The notes: generated from the sequence alone by a model not told the origin. A stretch of DNA of 37,802 nucleotides from Akkermansiaceae bacterium (GCA_903906515.1 CAIVKO010000203.1:1-37802), one strand, 5' to 3'; shown: positions 15,236 to 26,003, numbered from the stretch's first letter. A program made the numbers and translations.

Positions 15236-16639
15236 ATGCCCATGCCCACTGTCGCCATCGTCGGACGTCCAAACGTCGGCAAATCCGCCCTGTTCAATCG
15301 CCTGGCCGGGCGGAAAATCGCGATTGTCCACGATCAACCGGGCGTCACCCGCGACCGTATTGCCGCACCATCCAAGGCGACGCAAGTCGCCTGCACCCTG
15401 ATCGATACCGGCGGCATCGGCGGCAACATCGACGATGGCTTCGACGCCCAGGTCACCATTGAGGCGGACATCGCCATGGAAACCGCGGATTTGATCCTGT
15501 TTGTGGTGGATGCCCATGACGGACTCACCCCGGTGGACCAGGCTCTCTCGCAGAAACTCCGCAAGGCCAAACCGCCCGTGATGTTGGTGATGAACAAGGT
15601 GGATGACCCGAAACACGAATCCGCCTCCGACGATTTCGCGCGGCTCGGTTTCAAATCGATTCTATTCGTTTCTGCCGAGCACGGCCGGAATTTCGGCCGC
15701 CTCTGTGATGAAATCGACAAAGTCATCGCCCCACTCGTCGAGGAAACCGAGGCCATCGCCGAAGTTGCGGAAACCGTGGGCATCAAACTCGCCATCGTCG
15801 GCAAGCCGAATGCCGGAAAATCCTCGCTGGTCAACGCCATCCTCAAGGACGAGCGCACCATCGTCTCCGAGATCGCCGGCACCACCCGCGATGCCATCGA
15901 CCTCCCGTATTCATTCCAAGGAGAAAACTTCACGCTGATCGACACCGCAGGCCTCCGCCCGCGTGGCAAACGCGATAACTCGGTGGAGGTATTTTCCGCC
16001 ATGCGCACCGAGAAAGCCATCCGCCGGTCGGACCTCTGCGTGCTCGTCGTGGACCTCGAAGCCGGCATCACCTCGATGGACCGCAAGATCGCCCAAACCA
16101 TCCTCGAAGAGAAAAAACCCTGCCTGATCGTCCTCAACAAATTCGATCTCTTCCATCCCGGCGCCAATCGCACCGCCCGCCTGGAAGAAGCCACGGCCCA
16201 CGTCCGCAAGGAGTTGTTTTTCCTCCACTACGCGCCATTCGTCGCCTGTTCCGCCAAGACCGGAGGGTCGGTGGACCATGTGCTCAAGGAGTCGTTGAAA
16301 ATCCGCAAGGGTGCCCAGAACATCCCCGGCACCGGCCAACTCAACCGCATCCTCCAAGCCGCGTTCGAGTCCACCCCTCCACCGATCGACAACAAACTCC
16401 GCAAGCGCCTCAAGCTCTACTACGCCACGGCCGCCACTAACGAAAAATACAGCGTCATTCCCGTACCTACCATCGTGCTCTTCGTCAATGACAAGCGACT
16501 GATGGCCACCAGTTACGAATCCTATCTAACCAACCGTTTCCGGGCAGCGCATCCGGCACCAGGCATACCCATCATTTTCTCCGTCCGGTCCAGAACCCGC
16601 AAAGAATGGGAGCCCCGCCAGAAATTCCAAGGACACTAA
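15236..16639 (+). CDS. der: Ribosome assembly GTPase Der (EngA)
   Basis: A 467-residue GTPase with two tandem G domains, needed for maturation of the 50S ribosomal subunit. The first P-loop is GRPNVGKS at residues 10-17, with DTGG and MNKVD further on. The second is GKPNAGKS near residue 190, followed by DTAGLRPRGK and LNKFD. The C-terminal KH-like domain includes LYYATAATNEKYSVIPVPT. The start is the ATG at 15236 (MPMPTVAIVG) or the one two codons later. The longer frame runs back into tRNA-Asp and is not used. The next gene follows 39 bp downstream and ligA after that, so der may head a three-gene unit. Confidence 0.95.
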   Translation: MPMPTVAIVGRPNVGKSALFNRLAGRKIAIVHDQPGVTRDRIAAPSKATQVACTLIDTGGIGGNIDDGFDAQVTIEADIAMETADLILFVVDAHDGLTPVDQALSQKLRKAKPPVMLVMNKVDDPKHESASDDFARLGFKSILFVSAEHGRNFGRLCDEIDKVIAPLVEETEAIAEVAETVGIKLAIVGKPNAGKSSLVNAILKDERTIVSEIAGTTRDAIDLPYSFQGENFTLIDTAGLRPRGKRDNSVEVFSAMRTEKAIRRSDLCVLVVDLEAGITSMDRKIAQTILEEKKPCLIVLNKFDLFHPGANRTARLEEATAHVRKELFFLHYAPFVACSAKTGGSVDHVLKESLKIRKGAQNIPGTGQLNRILQAAFESTPPPIDNKLRKRLKLYYATAATNEKYSVIPVPTIVLFVNDKRLMATSYESYLTNRFRAAHPAPGIPIIFSVRSRTRKEWEPRQKFQGH

Positions 16640-16678
16640 AACCACCACTCACCTTCTATCCGCGACTTTCCAGAAACC

Positions 16679-17308
16679 ATGTCACTCAAGATCGTCACCC
16701 TCCTCCTGTTATCCGCTTCCTTCGCCATCCTTCACGCCAAGCCTCGCGAGTTAAAAAGCGTGGACGTCACCCAAGTATCCCAAGGCGAACCGAACGACCA
16801 GAAAATCAACGATAGCTCCTTGGTTTTCGACAAGCTCTCGTTCGGCCAGACCCGCGCGGAGGTGCTCGCAAAACTTAAAACCAGCAAGTTTGTGGAACTC
16901 ACCGTCGACGAGACCTTCCTAGGCCGCACCGGTCTCAACGACGTGTTTCGCACCCGGAAGAAAATCGCAGGCCTCGATGCGTCGCTCTTTTTCGATTGGA
17001 CCGAAGACGGGAAACTCAAGGAAATCACCCTGCAAACCCGTGCACTTCCCAGCAGCGCACTCAAAAACCAACTCTCGCCCTGTTGGAAAGAGTTTACCGG
17101 ACTTCTGACCACGATCTACGGTAAACCGATCCACGCCGAGACCGAACTCCGGGTTTCCACCATCCAAGAAGGAATGCTGGTTCCCACCCACCTCTGGAGT
17201 CTCGAAAAAAATGGCAGTGCCATGCTGGGCGTCTCACGCGAAGGTAAAAATTACATGATTGTCGTCCGATTCACCCAGAAAAACGTCGAACCGGTCGCCC
17301 TCCCCTAA
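16679..17308 (+). CDS. Secreted protein of unknown function
   Basis: A 209-residue protein that I do not recognise. Residues 1-20 form a signal peptide (SLKIVTLLLLSASFAILHA) with likely cleavage before KPRELK. The mature part has a repeated short pattern of strands and helices: LVFDKLSFGQTRAEVLAKLK resembles the small periplasmic domains that begin with a G-Q-[ST]-xx-EV-xx-KL motif. FFDWTEDGKLKEITLQT follows as a predicted beta hairpin. There is a single cysteine in the middle (LSPCWKEF). It is 39 bp after der and 63 bp before ligA, so it is probably cotranscribed with both. An 8-bp hairpin, CGATGTTT / AAACATCG, lies at 17324-17348 before ligA. Confidence 0.8.
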   Translation: MSLKIVTLLLLSASFAILHAKPRELKSVDVTQVSQGEPNDQKINDSSLVFDKLSFGQTRAEVLAKLKTSKFVELTVDETFLGRTGLNDVFRTRKKIAGLDASLFFDWTEDGKLKEITLQTRALPSSALKNQLSPCWKEFTGLLTTIYGKPIHAETELRVSTIQEGMLVPTHLWSLEKNGSAMLGVSREGKNYMIVVRFTQKNVEPVALP

Positions 17309-17320
17309 ACCATCGCATGA

Positions 17321-19654
<2,334 letters not shown>

Positions 19655-19791
19655 GATTCCGCTAGATCGAATCACGAAATATAGGACTCGATTCAGCCCT
19701 AATATAGGACGTTTTTCATGATTCCTCCTTGCCAAATCAAGGATTTCTAGACCTAAATTGCCCTGATGATCATCGTGGATAAAAATTAAAA
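19655..19791. promoter_or_regulatory. AT-rich stretch with 9-bp direct repeat
   Basis: ATATAGGAC occurs at 19679-19687 and again at 19702-19710, 23 bp apart, about two helical turns. It precedes the broken secreted-protein fragment and might be the remains of its promoter or operator. This stretch is more AT-rich than its surroundings. No gene is seen in it. Confidence 0.25.
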
Positions 19792-20013
19792 TTGATTCTT
19801 ACCTACTTCACCCTAGCAGCTTCGCTCTTCGCCGCAGAAGTGCCGGAGGACGTGAGAACGACATCTCCAGACGGCGCGTTTCAGGCAATGATTGTCGAGG
19901 TTGGCGACACGAACACGAGGCGGCTGGAAATCACGAGCAAAGACGGGAAGACCTTGTATGCGTCTCCACCCAAAACGAACCATGTGATCGACGCTCGCCC
20001 TTCATGCGCTTGA
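19792..20013 (+). pseudogene. Fragment of a secreted protein, probably broken
   Basis: A 73-residue reading frame with a TTG start. It begins with a plausible signal peptide (ILTYFTLAASLFAAE) followed by VRTTSPDGAFQAMIVEV and TRRLEITSKDGKTLYASPP. These resemble the first repeats of longer secreted proteins with SPDG/LYASP-type motifs, but the frame ends after 220 bp with an untypical tail (NHVIDARPSCA). No continuation is convincing in the other frames. It may be a 5' remnant of a larger gene or an unrecognised small protein. It is surrounded by repeats and a tRNA, where disruption is common. Confidence 0.35.
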
Positions 20014-20187
20014 ATGTATATGGACACCAGACATCGAATCAGGACATGGCGGCAAAGGCGAAATGATACCGAATCCAAACAATGGTGCTTAGAAATACCG
20101 TTTCCAGAGATCCGTCCTATTCTCGCACCATTCCGGATATGCTTTTTCAACCTGCTAGGGAAAAAACCACTCAAACCTTTGTGGGAG
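20014..20187. other. Gene-free stretch before tRNA-Phe
   Basis: No gene is supported. The open frame running through here on the plus strand ends by translating the complement of tRNA-Phe (EPGSNQRHADFQSAALP), a familiar false ORF. The stretch lies downstream of tRNA-Phe on the minus strand. No clean terminator stem is visible. Confidence 0.5.
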
Positions 20188-20263
20188 TGGTGGCTCGAGC
20201 CGGGATCGAACCAGCGACACGCGGATTTTCAATCCGCTGCTCTACCAACTGAGCTATCGAGCC
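20188..20263 (-). tRNA. tRNA-Phe (anticodon GAA)
   Basis: A 76-nt cloverleaf on the minus strand. The acceptor stem GGCTCGA pairs with TCGAGCC. The D arm is GCTCAGTTGGTAGAGC, the anticodon stem-loop GCGGATTGAAAATCCGC has anticodon GAA, and the T arm contains GGTTCGATCCC. The discriminator is A and the 3' CCA is encoded. Confidence 0.97.
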
Positions 20264-20294
20264 TTACACAGGGACACCCTTGCGGGCGGGACGG

Positions 20295-20324
20295 GAGTAA
20301 GAGCGGCGGAGGTCGGTTTGACAA
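20295..20324 (-). promoter_or_regulatory. Weak predicted promoter of tRNA-Phe
   Basis: On the minus strand TTGTCA (20319-20324) and TTACTC (20295-20300) are 18 bp apart, with the tRNA 31 bp further on. The -10 box is poor. It lies in the 111-bp gap after the ftsK stop, so the tRNA could also be read from upstream. Confidence 0.3.
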
Positions 20325-20374
20325 CCGAAAAATCACGGGTTTTGAAAATTTTCGGTCAGGCCCCAATTCTCTGC

Positions 20375-22939
20375 CTATTTGAGGAACACTTCGCGGGGTT
20401 TCGCGCCATCGCCCGGGCCGACGATTCCGCGTTGTTCGAGGATATCGACCATGCGTGCGGCACGGGTGTAGCCCAGGCGCAAACGGCGTTGGAGCAGCGA
20501 GGTGCTGCATTTCCGTTCCTGACGGGCGACCTCGATGCATTTTAAAATAAGCTCCTCATCGGCTTCGGAAACATCCTCATCATCGTCGTCATCACTCGCA
20601 TTGAGGGAGGAATGGATGTCCGCCTCGAAATTGGGTTTTCCCTGGGCGGCGCAATGATCGATGATGCGCTCGATTTCCGCATCGGTGACGTAGGCACCTT
20701 GGGCACGCTCCAATTTCGCGGAGCCGGGCGGAAGGTAGAGCATGTCGCCCTTGCCGACCAACTTGTCCGCGCCCTTGGTATCGAGAATAACGCGGGAATC
20801 GAGGGCGGAGGAAACCTGGAATGCGATGCGGCAGGGAATGTTCGCCTTGATGATGCCGGTGACCACATCCGCACGCGGCGTCTGGGTGGCGATGATAAGG
20901 TGGATACCAGCCGCACGGGCTTTCTGGGCGATGCGCGCGATGCACATTTCCACATCGGCCGGGGCAGTTTGCATCAGGTCGGCCAATTCGTCGATGAGAA
21001 CGACGATGTAGGGGAAGCGGTCTGGAATACGGTCCTCGGGGACTTCGAAATCCGCGTCGTCTTCATCGGCTTCCGGAGCAAGTTCGCCGGATTCGAGGGC
21101 GGATGCGATGGATTCGATTTGTTCGTCGTCCACGTCGTCGATCGCCCACGGCGGTGCTTGGTGGCTGGCGGGAAGATTGGGGTCGAGAACCCGGGTGGCT
21201 TCCGGATCGGTCGATTCAGATAGATCCAATTCGTCGGACGGCTCCTCGACCGGAACTGGCGCAGGGGCAGGTTTGTCCTTCTTCGGGCGGCTGTTGAAAC
21301 TATCAAAATTCCGGACCCCTTCCTTGGCGAAGATCCGATAGCGTTTTTCCATCTCGTTGACGACCCACTTGAGGGCCGCCACGGTTTTCTTGGGATCGGT
21401 GACGACCGGCACGACGAGGTGCGGGAGGCGGTTGTACATCTGCATTTCCACCACTTTGGGATCGACCATGATGAAGCGGAGTTCATCCGGACCGAACTTG
21501 AAGAGCATGGAAGCGATGATCGAGTTGATGCAAACCGACTTACCGGATCCGGTGGCACCGGCGACGAGGCAGTGCGGCATGGCGGCGAGGTCGCCGATGA
21601 CGGTCTTGCCGTAAACATCCTTGCCGAGGGCGAGTGGGATTTTCTTTTTGGCGGAGCGGAATTCGGGGTCGTGCAGCAATTCGTGGAGCGGCACCGCGAC
21701 TTTCTGGGTATTGGCGATTTCGATCCCCACCGTATCCTTGCCGGGAATGGGTGCCAAAATGTTGATCCGCTCGGCGCAGGTGGCGCGTGCGAGGTCCGCT
21801 TCCAACTGGGAAATCCGGGAAACCCGCAATCCGGTCGACGGATAGATTTCGTAGCGGGTGATGGTTGGTCCGCGGGTGATGTCGCCGGGTGTCACATCGA
21901 TACCGAAAGCCTTGAGCGTCTCGATGATGACGCGCTGGGTCGAGAGCAGTTCCTCACGATTCGCCTCGGGACATTCCACCGATTCGTCGGCATCGAGAAG
22001 ATCAAACCCCGGCAACTCGTAGTTTTCGAATCCGGTGACCGACAAGAACTGGTGGCCGGTTTTTTTCCGTTCGAACGGTTTCGTTCCGGGAATCATCGGC
22101 TCGCTGGCGCGGCGTTGCGAGGCATCGATGATCTGGGGTGGCGGCGTTTCGCGGAGTGCCAGCAGCGCCTGAGGGTCCTCGTCCTCCTCAGGTTTGGTGG
22201 GCGCGTTGCTTCTCATGGCCTCGCGTTCTTTGCGGCGTTGTTCCCGCTGACGTTCGCGTTCGGCCAGCAATTCCGCTTCACGGGCGGCGGCTTTTCCGGC
22301 TTCGCTGCGACCCTCCCGCCACACCACGAATTTTATCTTGATCAAGCGGAAACACGCCTTGGTGAAACGGATCGGTTGTTGACCGGTTAGCAAAATCACC
22401 GCCACGGCATAGGCTGAAGTCGTGACCAAAAGAGTCCCCGCCCGGCCGATCAGGCTCATCATCACGAAGCCACCCAATCCCTTGCCAATCACCCCGCCCG
22501 GACCAAAGTTATCGATATTGCAGTTCTTCGCCCAGTTCATGAAGAAAAAACCCGAAGCATGAAGAAAGGCTGTTGCCGCCAGCAAGGAGACACCGAATCC
22601 GATCATCGCGCGGGGCCAAACAGGACGGTCAAACACCAGTTTGATGATACCGAACCAAATAAACCCCATCGGCACAAGATAAGCGGCAGCACCGAAAAGC
22701 AGGATCAGCACAAACCCTAAAACACCCCCAACCGGACCGATCAAATTGGCCCCATGCGCCGAAGTTTTCGAGGAAAACATCTCCAATACCCCCCATTTCG
22801 GCACATCCGCAGGGCTGTATTTCACCAGCGAAAGCAATAGAAAAATGCCCACCGTGATCCAGATGATCCCGATGACTTCATTGGTCCAGCGCGACGGTTG
22901 TTCGATTTCGCCACGTTTTTTGTTGTCCTTGACGGCCAT
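20375..22939 (-). CDS. ftsK: DNA translocase FtsK/SpoIIIE
   Basis: An 854-residue septal DNA pump that moves the terminus region and activates Xer recombination. Four to five N-terminal membrane helices are seen between residues about 20 and 190. A charged linker follows, then the FtsK beta domain (ITRYEIYPSTGLRVSRI). The Walker A motif GATGSGKS is at about 459-466 and Walker B VVLIDELADLM at about 645-655. The C-terminal winged-helix gamma domain (RRLRLGYTRAARMVDILEQR) normally reads KOPS sites. An acidic insert of about 90 residues lies between VRNFDSFNSR and PYIVVLIDE inside the motor. I chose the ATG at 22939 (MAVKDNKKRGE), preceded by GAAGAGAAG; a TTG 30 bp upstream would add 10 residues. 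Its recombinase partner is the xerD-like gene. Confidence 0.95.
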   Translation of the reverse strand: MAVKDNKKRGEIEQPSRWTNEVIGIIWITVGIFLLLSLVKYSPADVPKWGVLEMFSSKTSAHGANLIGPVGGVLGFVLILLFGAAAYLVPMGFIWFGIIKLVFDRPVWPRAMIGFGVSLLAATAFLHASGFFFMNWAKNCNIDNFGPGGVIGKGLGGFVMMSLIGRAGTLLVTTSAYAVAVILLTGQQPIRFTKACFRLIKIKFVVWREGRSEAGKAAAREAELLAERERQREQRRKEREAMRSNAPTKPEEDEDPQALLALRETPPPQIIDASQRRASEPMIPGTKPFERKKTGHQFLSVTGFENYELPGFDLLDADESVECPEANREELLSTQRVIIETLKAFGIDVTPGDITRGPTITRYEIYPSTGLRVSRISQLEADLARATCAERINILAPIPGKDTVGIEIANTQKVAVPLHELLHDPEFRSAKKKIPLALGKDVYGKTVIGDLAAMPHCLVAGATGSGKSVCINSIIASMLFKFGPDELRFIMVDPKVVEMQMYNRLPHLVVPVVTDPKKTVAALKWVVNEMEKRYRIFAKEGVRNFDSFNSRPKKDKPAPAPVPVEEPSDELDLSESTDPEATRVLDPNLPASHQAPPWAIDDVDDEQIESIASALESGELAPEADEDDADFEVPEDRIPDRFPYIVVLIDELADLMQTAPADVEMCIARIAQKARAAGIHLIIATQTPRADVVTGIIKANIPCRIAFQVSSALDSRVILDTKGADKLVGKGDMLYLPPGSAKLERAQGAYVTDAEIERIIDHCAAQGKPNFEADIHSSLNASDDDDDEDVSEADEELILKCIEVARQERKCSTSLLQRRLRLGYTRAARMVDILEQRGIVGPGDGAKPREVFLK

Positions 22940-23227
22940 GCGCTTCTCTTCGGCCAAATATTGGCTCAATTTACTTCAGAGGGCAAGATAGTTTTATAAT
23001 CCGGAAAATCAAGGGACTGAAGGATTTGTGATCCACAGACGCTTGCGCCAAGGAAGGGCGATGCATGATCGCCCACGCGGATGCTTGGTCGATGGAATGT
23101 GCGAATGCTCTTCTCATCGTCACCCCATCCGCATCGGCGGACGTTTTCCGCAGCTCCTTGATTTTCATCCTGCTCCCGAGGCGTGGAATTGCCAAACTCC
23201 GGGCTTCCCGTGGCGCAGGAGATACGC
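22940..23227. other. Divergent intergenic region
   Basis: This gap between ftsK (minus) and the acetyltransferase (plus) has no gene. A perfect 7-bp hairpin, GGGCGAT / ATCGCCC with loop GCATG, lies at 23056-23074, flanked by CCAAG and CTTGG. It has no T-run. Promoters for both genes are expected here but not clear. Confidence 0.45.
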
Positions 23228-23710
23228 TTGACTCATCTCATGATCGACATGCTCGTGCGCCTTTATGATTTACCGGATTCCACCGCCCTTTACCAGGAAA
23301 TCGCGGCAAAGGGCATCACCCTGCGGAGAGCAAGGGCCTTTGAAAAACACACGGTGGAAGCCTTCGCACGGGCGAATTTCTCGGAAAAGTGGGCCAGCGA
23401 GGTCGCTGTGGCGATCACTCGCCAACCGGTAGCTTGTTTCATCGCCACGCGGGACAAGGAGATTTTGGGATTCGCGTGTTACGACACGACGCAGCGGGGA
23501 TTTTTCGGGCCAACCGGAGTCTTGGAGAGCGCACGCGGACTAGGACTGGGCAAGGCCCTGTTGATGAAAGCCCTCGAAGCCCTGCGGGAAACCGGCCACG
23601 CCTACGGAATCATCGGCGGCGTGGGCCCGAGGGATTTCTATGCCAAAGCCTGCGGTGCCATCGAGATCCCGGGAAGTGATCCGGGAACCTACACGGATTT
23701 GCTGCCGTAG
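23228..23710 (+). CDS. GNAT family N-acetyltransferase
   Basis: A GNAT-fold acetyltransferase of about 160 residues that transfers acetyl from acetyl-CoA to an unknown amine. The central strand is IATRDKEILGFACYD. The acetyl-CoA loop is GLGLGKALLMKALEAL, matching the Q/RxxGxG/A motif with LESARGLGLGKALL. The C-terminal strand-loop is FYAKACGAIEIPGS. The start is uncertain. I favour the TTG at 23228 because AGGAG lies 6 bp before it, giving MTHLMIDML. In-frame ATGs at 23240 and 23249, and an upstream ATG at 23183, are alternatives. It is convergent with the OpcA-like gene, whose stop lies 9 bp beyond, so the two share one 9-bp spacer. Confidence 0.85.
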   Translation: MTHLMIDMLVRLYDLPDSTALYQEIAAKGITLRRARAFEKHTVEAFARANFSEKWASEVAVAITRQPVACFIATRDKEILGFACYDTTQRGFFGPTGVLESARGLGLGKALLMKALEALRETGHAYGIIGGVGPRDFYAKACGAIEIPGSDPGTYTDLLP

Positions 23711-23719
23711 ATCGGCGAA

Positions 23720-24793
23720 TTACGGCCTTTTTCGCTGCTCCAGCATCCGCCTGAATCGGGGGAGTATTTTCTGGAACAACGAGTTTTTGCCGCCGCGCGC
23801 AAGTTGGAGGGCGACGAGAGCTTCGGGCGATGTGGGATCCACCGGCGAAAGCGAGGTGATGTGATACCCAATGACTTCGATTCGACGCTCGACATGCGTA
23901 GCCCCGGCAGCCTGGGTGATGTGCGCCGACTTACCACCTGCCCTCAAGATCAGTGACGACAGAGCTGGCCCGACGGCATCCTCGCGCAGGACCACCGAAA
24001 TCGCCGTGCCGGATAGGGAGACAAAGGCAAACTCCTCATCGGATTCCCTGTCTTTCCAGGCAGCCTGCTCCGCAAGCCAAGCCAGCAGTTGCACCGCGCT
24101 GTTGCGATGTTCCGGGTGATAGATGATCTCCACGGCGTCCAGATCCGGCAGCACGCGCTGAGCACCGGGATCGTCAAAAATGCTCGCGACTCCGACGCGA
24201 AACTGCCAAGTGCGGGTCCACGCGTGATCCTGCAAGATCAGATCCACATTGGATTGCGATGCCTCCGCGATGCGCCGGAATGATGCCGCAGGATCCGCCC
24301 AAGACGAACTGTCGATGATCAACCGGTCCACCACATTCACCAGACGTTCCGTCAAAATATCCGAGAGCTCCCCCTGCCACCAAAACACCAGCGGCAGATC
24401 GGAGCTGAGGTGGCCGAACACGGTGTTGCGAAAGCGCCCGGTAACTTTCCCCGTCAGATAGAAGGCGATCTGCTCACAGCACACGGATTTCCGACCATCG
24501 ACAAGGTGGCAGTGCGCGGTGACCCAAGCGCGGATCGAAGGCTCCGGTATCCAGGCATCGATTTCCACCAGAATGGCACGGCAGGCGTGTTCGCGGGTGA
24601 GATTCTGGATGATCTCCGAGTTTTCCAACAAGGCCCCAGGTTTTTCCGAGTAAACGACGAGATTCATCAACGAAGCGGTGGTCCGCGCATCGTCCTGCTC
24701 CCAGAGTTTGCGGAGCTGTGTGTCGATTTCGGAAACCTGCACTTCGAGTCCCAGTTCAGGACAGGGACTGGGGATGCTGAATGTCATATCCAT
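23720..24793 (-). CDS. opcA: OpcA-like glucose-6-phosphate dehydrogenase assembly protein
   Basis: A 357-residue protein of the OpcA family, which in cyanobacteria and actinobacteria assembles or redox-activates glucose-6-phosphate dehydrogenase in the oxidative pentose phosphate pathway. Family-like features are DARTTASLMNLVVYSE, HACRAILVEIDAWIPEPSIRAWVTAHCH, the SVCCEQIAFYLTG segment and the DLPLVFWWQGELS motif. Cysteines in this part (CRAI, HCHL, VCCEQI) are notable given the proposed redox role. The C-terminal half, with LLAWLAEQAAWKDRE, also fits the family. No zwf or gnd gene lies in the window, although opcA usually follows zwf. The start ATG at 24793 has an in-frame ATG six bases inside. 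The 466-bp gap to infC is otherwise empty. Confidence 0.82.
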   Translation of the reverse strand: MDMTFSIPSPCPELGLEVQVSEIDTQLRKLWEQDDARTTASLMNLVVYSEKPGALLENSEIIQNLTREHACRAILVEIDAWIPEPSIRAWVTAHCHLVDGRKSVCCEQIAFYLTGKVTGRFRNTVFGHLSSDLPLVFWWQGELSDILTERLVNVVDRLIIDSSSWADPAASFRRIAEASQSNVDLILQDHAWTRTWQFRVGVASIFDDPGAQRVLPDLDAVEIIYHPEHRNSAVQLLAWLAEQAAWKDRESDEEFAFVSLSGTAISVVLREDAVGPALSSLILRAGGKSAHITQAAGATHVERRIEVIGYHITSLSPVDPTSPEALVALQLARGGKNSLFQKILPRFRRMLEQRKRP

Positions 24794-25259
24794 GGAAAAT
24801 CAAGTAACGGCGGTCGGGAGGAATCGGCACGAAATCACATCGCGTATCTCATTGGAACAAATACCCAACAAGGCGGGGCGAGGTATGTGTTTCACGTGGC
24901 TCAATGTCGGCCCCTACTCAGATTCTGTCAATCCGCATGTCGGCTCTTACCACACCATACCCCCATCCTGTGGCGAAAGATTTCAAAAAAGAAACTTGCC
25001 CGCCCCCTGCGATTGGGATATTTCAATCCGCAAGTCGCAATCGCGGCGTTTCACGGCAACCCGCCGCTCAATGATTTTCTTGGAACGATCCATTATCCGA
25101 AATGCAGCCGGTCAACCCGACCGGTCTGTCAGCGCCGTCTCTGATTCATGATTTGGAATCCGGCCCATCGTTCCGCGCCCCTCTTCGCATCGCATTCGTG
25201 TGACGGCTCCGGCTGTCCGCGCGGCGACGCGTCGCATCCACCCACCGGAGGACAAAACC
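24794..25259. other. Gene-free stretch upstream of infC
   Basis: I see no gene. An open plus-strand frame of about 157 codons overlaps the OpcA-like gene and runs through here, but its sequence looks random. The infC promoter and 5' leader must lie here. TTGCCC at about 24995, with a TATTTC-like box about 17 bp later, is a weak candidate. The infC frame is also open back to a GTG at 25200, which I rejected as the start. Confidence 0.5.
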
Positions 25260-25262
25260 ATC
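25247..25262 (+). promoter_or_regulatory. Strong RBS and rare ATC start of infC
   Basis: GGAGG at 25247-25251, then 8 nt, then ATC at 25260. Almost no other gene in the window has such a Shine-Dalgarno sequence. In E. coli and relatives infC starts with AUU or another rare codon that IF3 itself discriminates against, giving autoregulation. The same arrangement is inferred here. Confidence 0.7.
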
Positions 25263-25985
25263 GCTAAGCCACAGAAAGACCAAAACAGGGGTCGTTACCG
25301 CGATATGACGCGGATCAATGACCGCATCCGCGCCCCGAGAGTCCGCGTCGTCACCAGTGACGGCCAACAACTTGGAGTCATGAGCGCACGCGAAGCACTC
25401 GCGAAAGCCCAATCTCTCGGCCTTGACCTCGTCGAGATCGCCGGCCAAGTGGACCCACCGGTCTGCAAGATCGTCGATTACGGGAAATTCAAGTATGAGC
25501 AGGCGAAGCTGAAAAAGCAAAAATCCAAGAGCGCAACGCGGATGAAGGAAGTGAAATTCCGCGTCGGCACCGGCCAACACGATTACAACATCAAGCTCGG
25601 CCGTGCGGAAGGTTTCCTGGAAACCAACCACAAAGTGCGTTTCGTGCTCCAGTTCCGCGGTCGTGAAAACGCCCACAAGGATCTCGGTTTCGTGGTGCTC
25701 AAGCGCATTGTCGAGGATCTCAAGTCGATGGCCCAAGTGGACCAAGCCCCGCGCCTCAACGGTCGTGCCGTGGCGATGATTCTCTCGCCGCTTCCCGCCC
25801 ACCTCCGCAAACGGAAATTCCACCTGTTCCATGGCGAACTCATGGAAGAGGACGACTTTGACGAGGACGAAGGCCATCACGAAGACACCGAAGATCACTC
25901 GGACGAAATTCCTGACGAAATTCCTGACGAAGTCGCGCCAGAAGTCGCGCCAGAAGTCATGGAAACCCAGGCGGAAAGCCGGTAA
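25260..25985 (+). CDS. infC: Translation initiation factor IF-3
   Basis: IF-3 of 241 residues with the proposed ATC start; it binds the 30S subunit and checks the start codon. The N-terminal domain carries MTRINDRIRAPRVRVV, MSAREALAKAQSLGLDLVEI and CKIVDYGKFKYEQAKLKKQ. The C-terminal domain carries TRMKEVKFRVGTGQHDYNIK and VKFFLEN-type residues as AEGFLETNHKVRFVLQFRGRE. The final 45 residues, after the family's normal end at FHLFHGELMEEDD, are an unusual acidic tail with repeats (DEIPDEIPDE, VAPEVAPEV). The usual next genes, rpmI and rplT, are missing; a terminator follows and then tig. A GTG at 25200 would give a 261-residue form. Confidence 0.95.
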   Translation: MAKPQKDQNRGRYRDMTRINDRIRAPRVRVVTSDGQQLGVMSAREALAKAQSLGLDLVEIAGQVDPPVCKIVDYGKFKYEQAKLKKQKSKSATRMKEVKFRVGTGQHDYNIKLGRAEGFLETNHKVRFVLQFRGRENAHKDLGFVVLKRIVEDLKSMAQVDQAPRLNGRAVAMILSPLPAHLRKRKFHLFHGELMEEDDFDEDEGHHEDTEDHSDEIPDEIPDEVAPEVAPEVMETQAESR

Positions 25986-26003
25986 TCGTTCCCTTTTCTC
26001 TCC

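Noticed and set aside
20014-20382. Plus-strand ORF of 122 codons
   Set aside because: Its middle translates the complement of tRNA-Phe, a known artefact.
21419-22390. Plus-strand ORF of 323 codons
   Set aside because: It is entirely antisense to ftsK, whose motifs are unmistakable.
24678-25151. Plus-strand ORF of 157 codons before infC
   Set aside because: It overlaps the OpcA-like gene antisense, and the part outside it lacks any recognisable motif.
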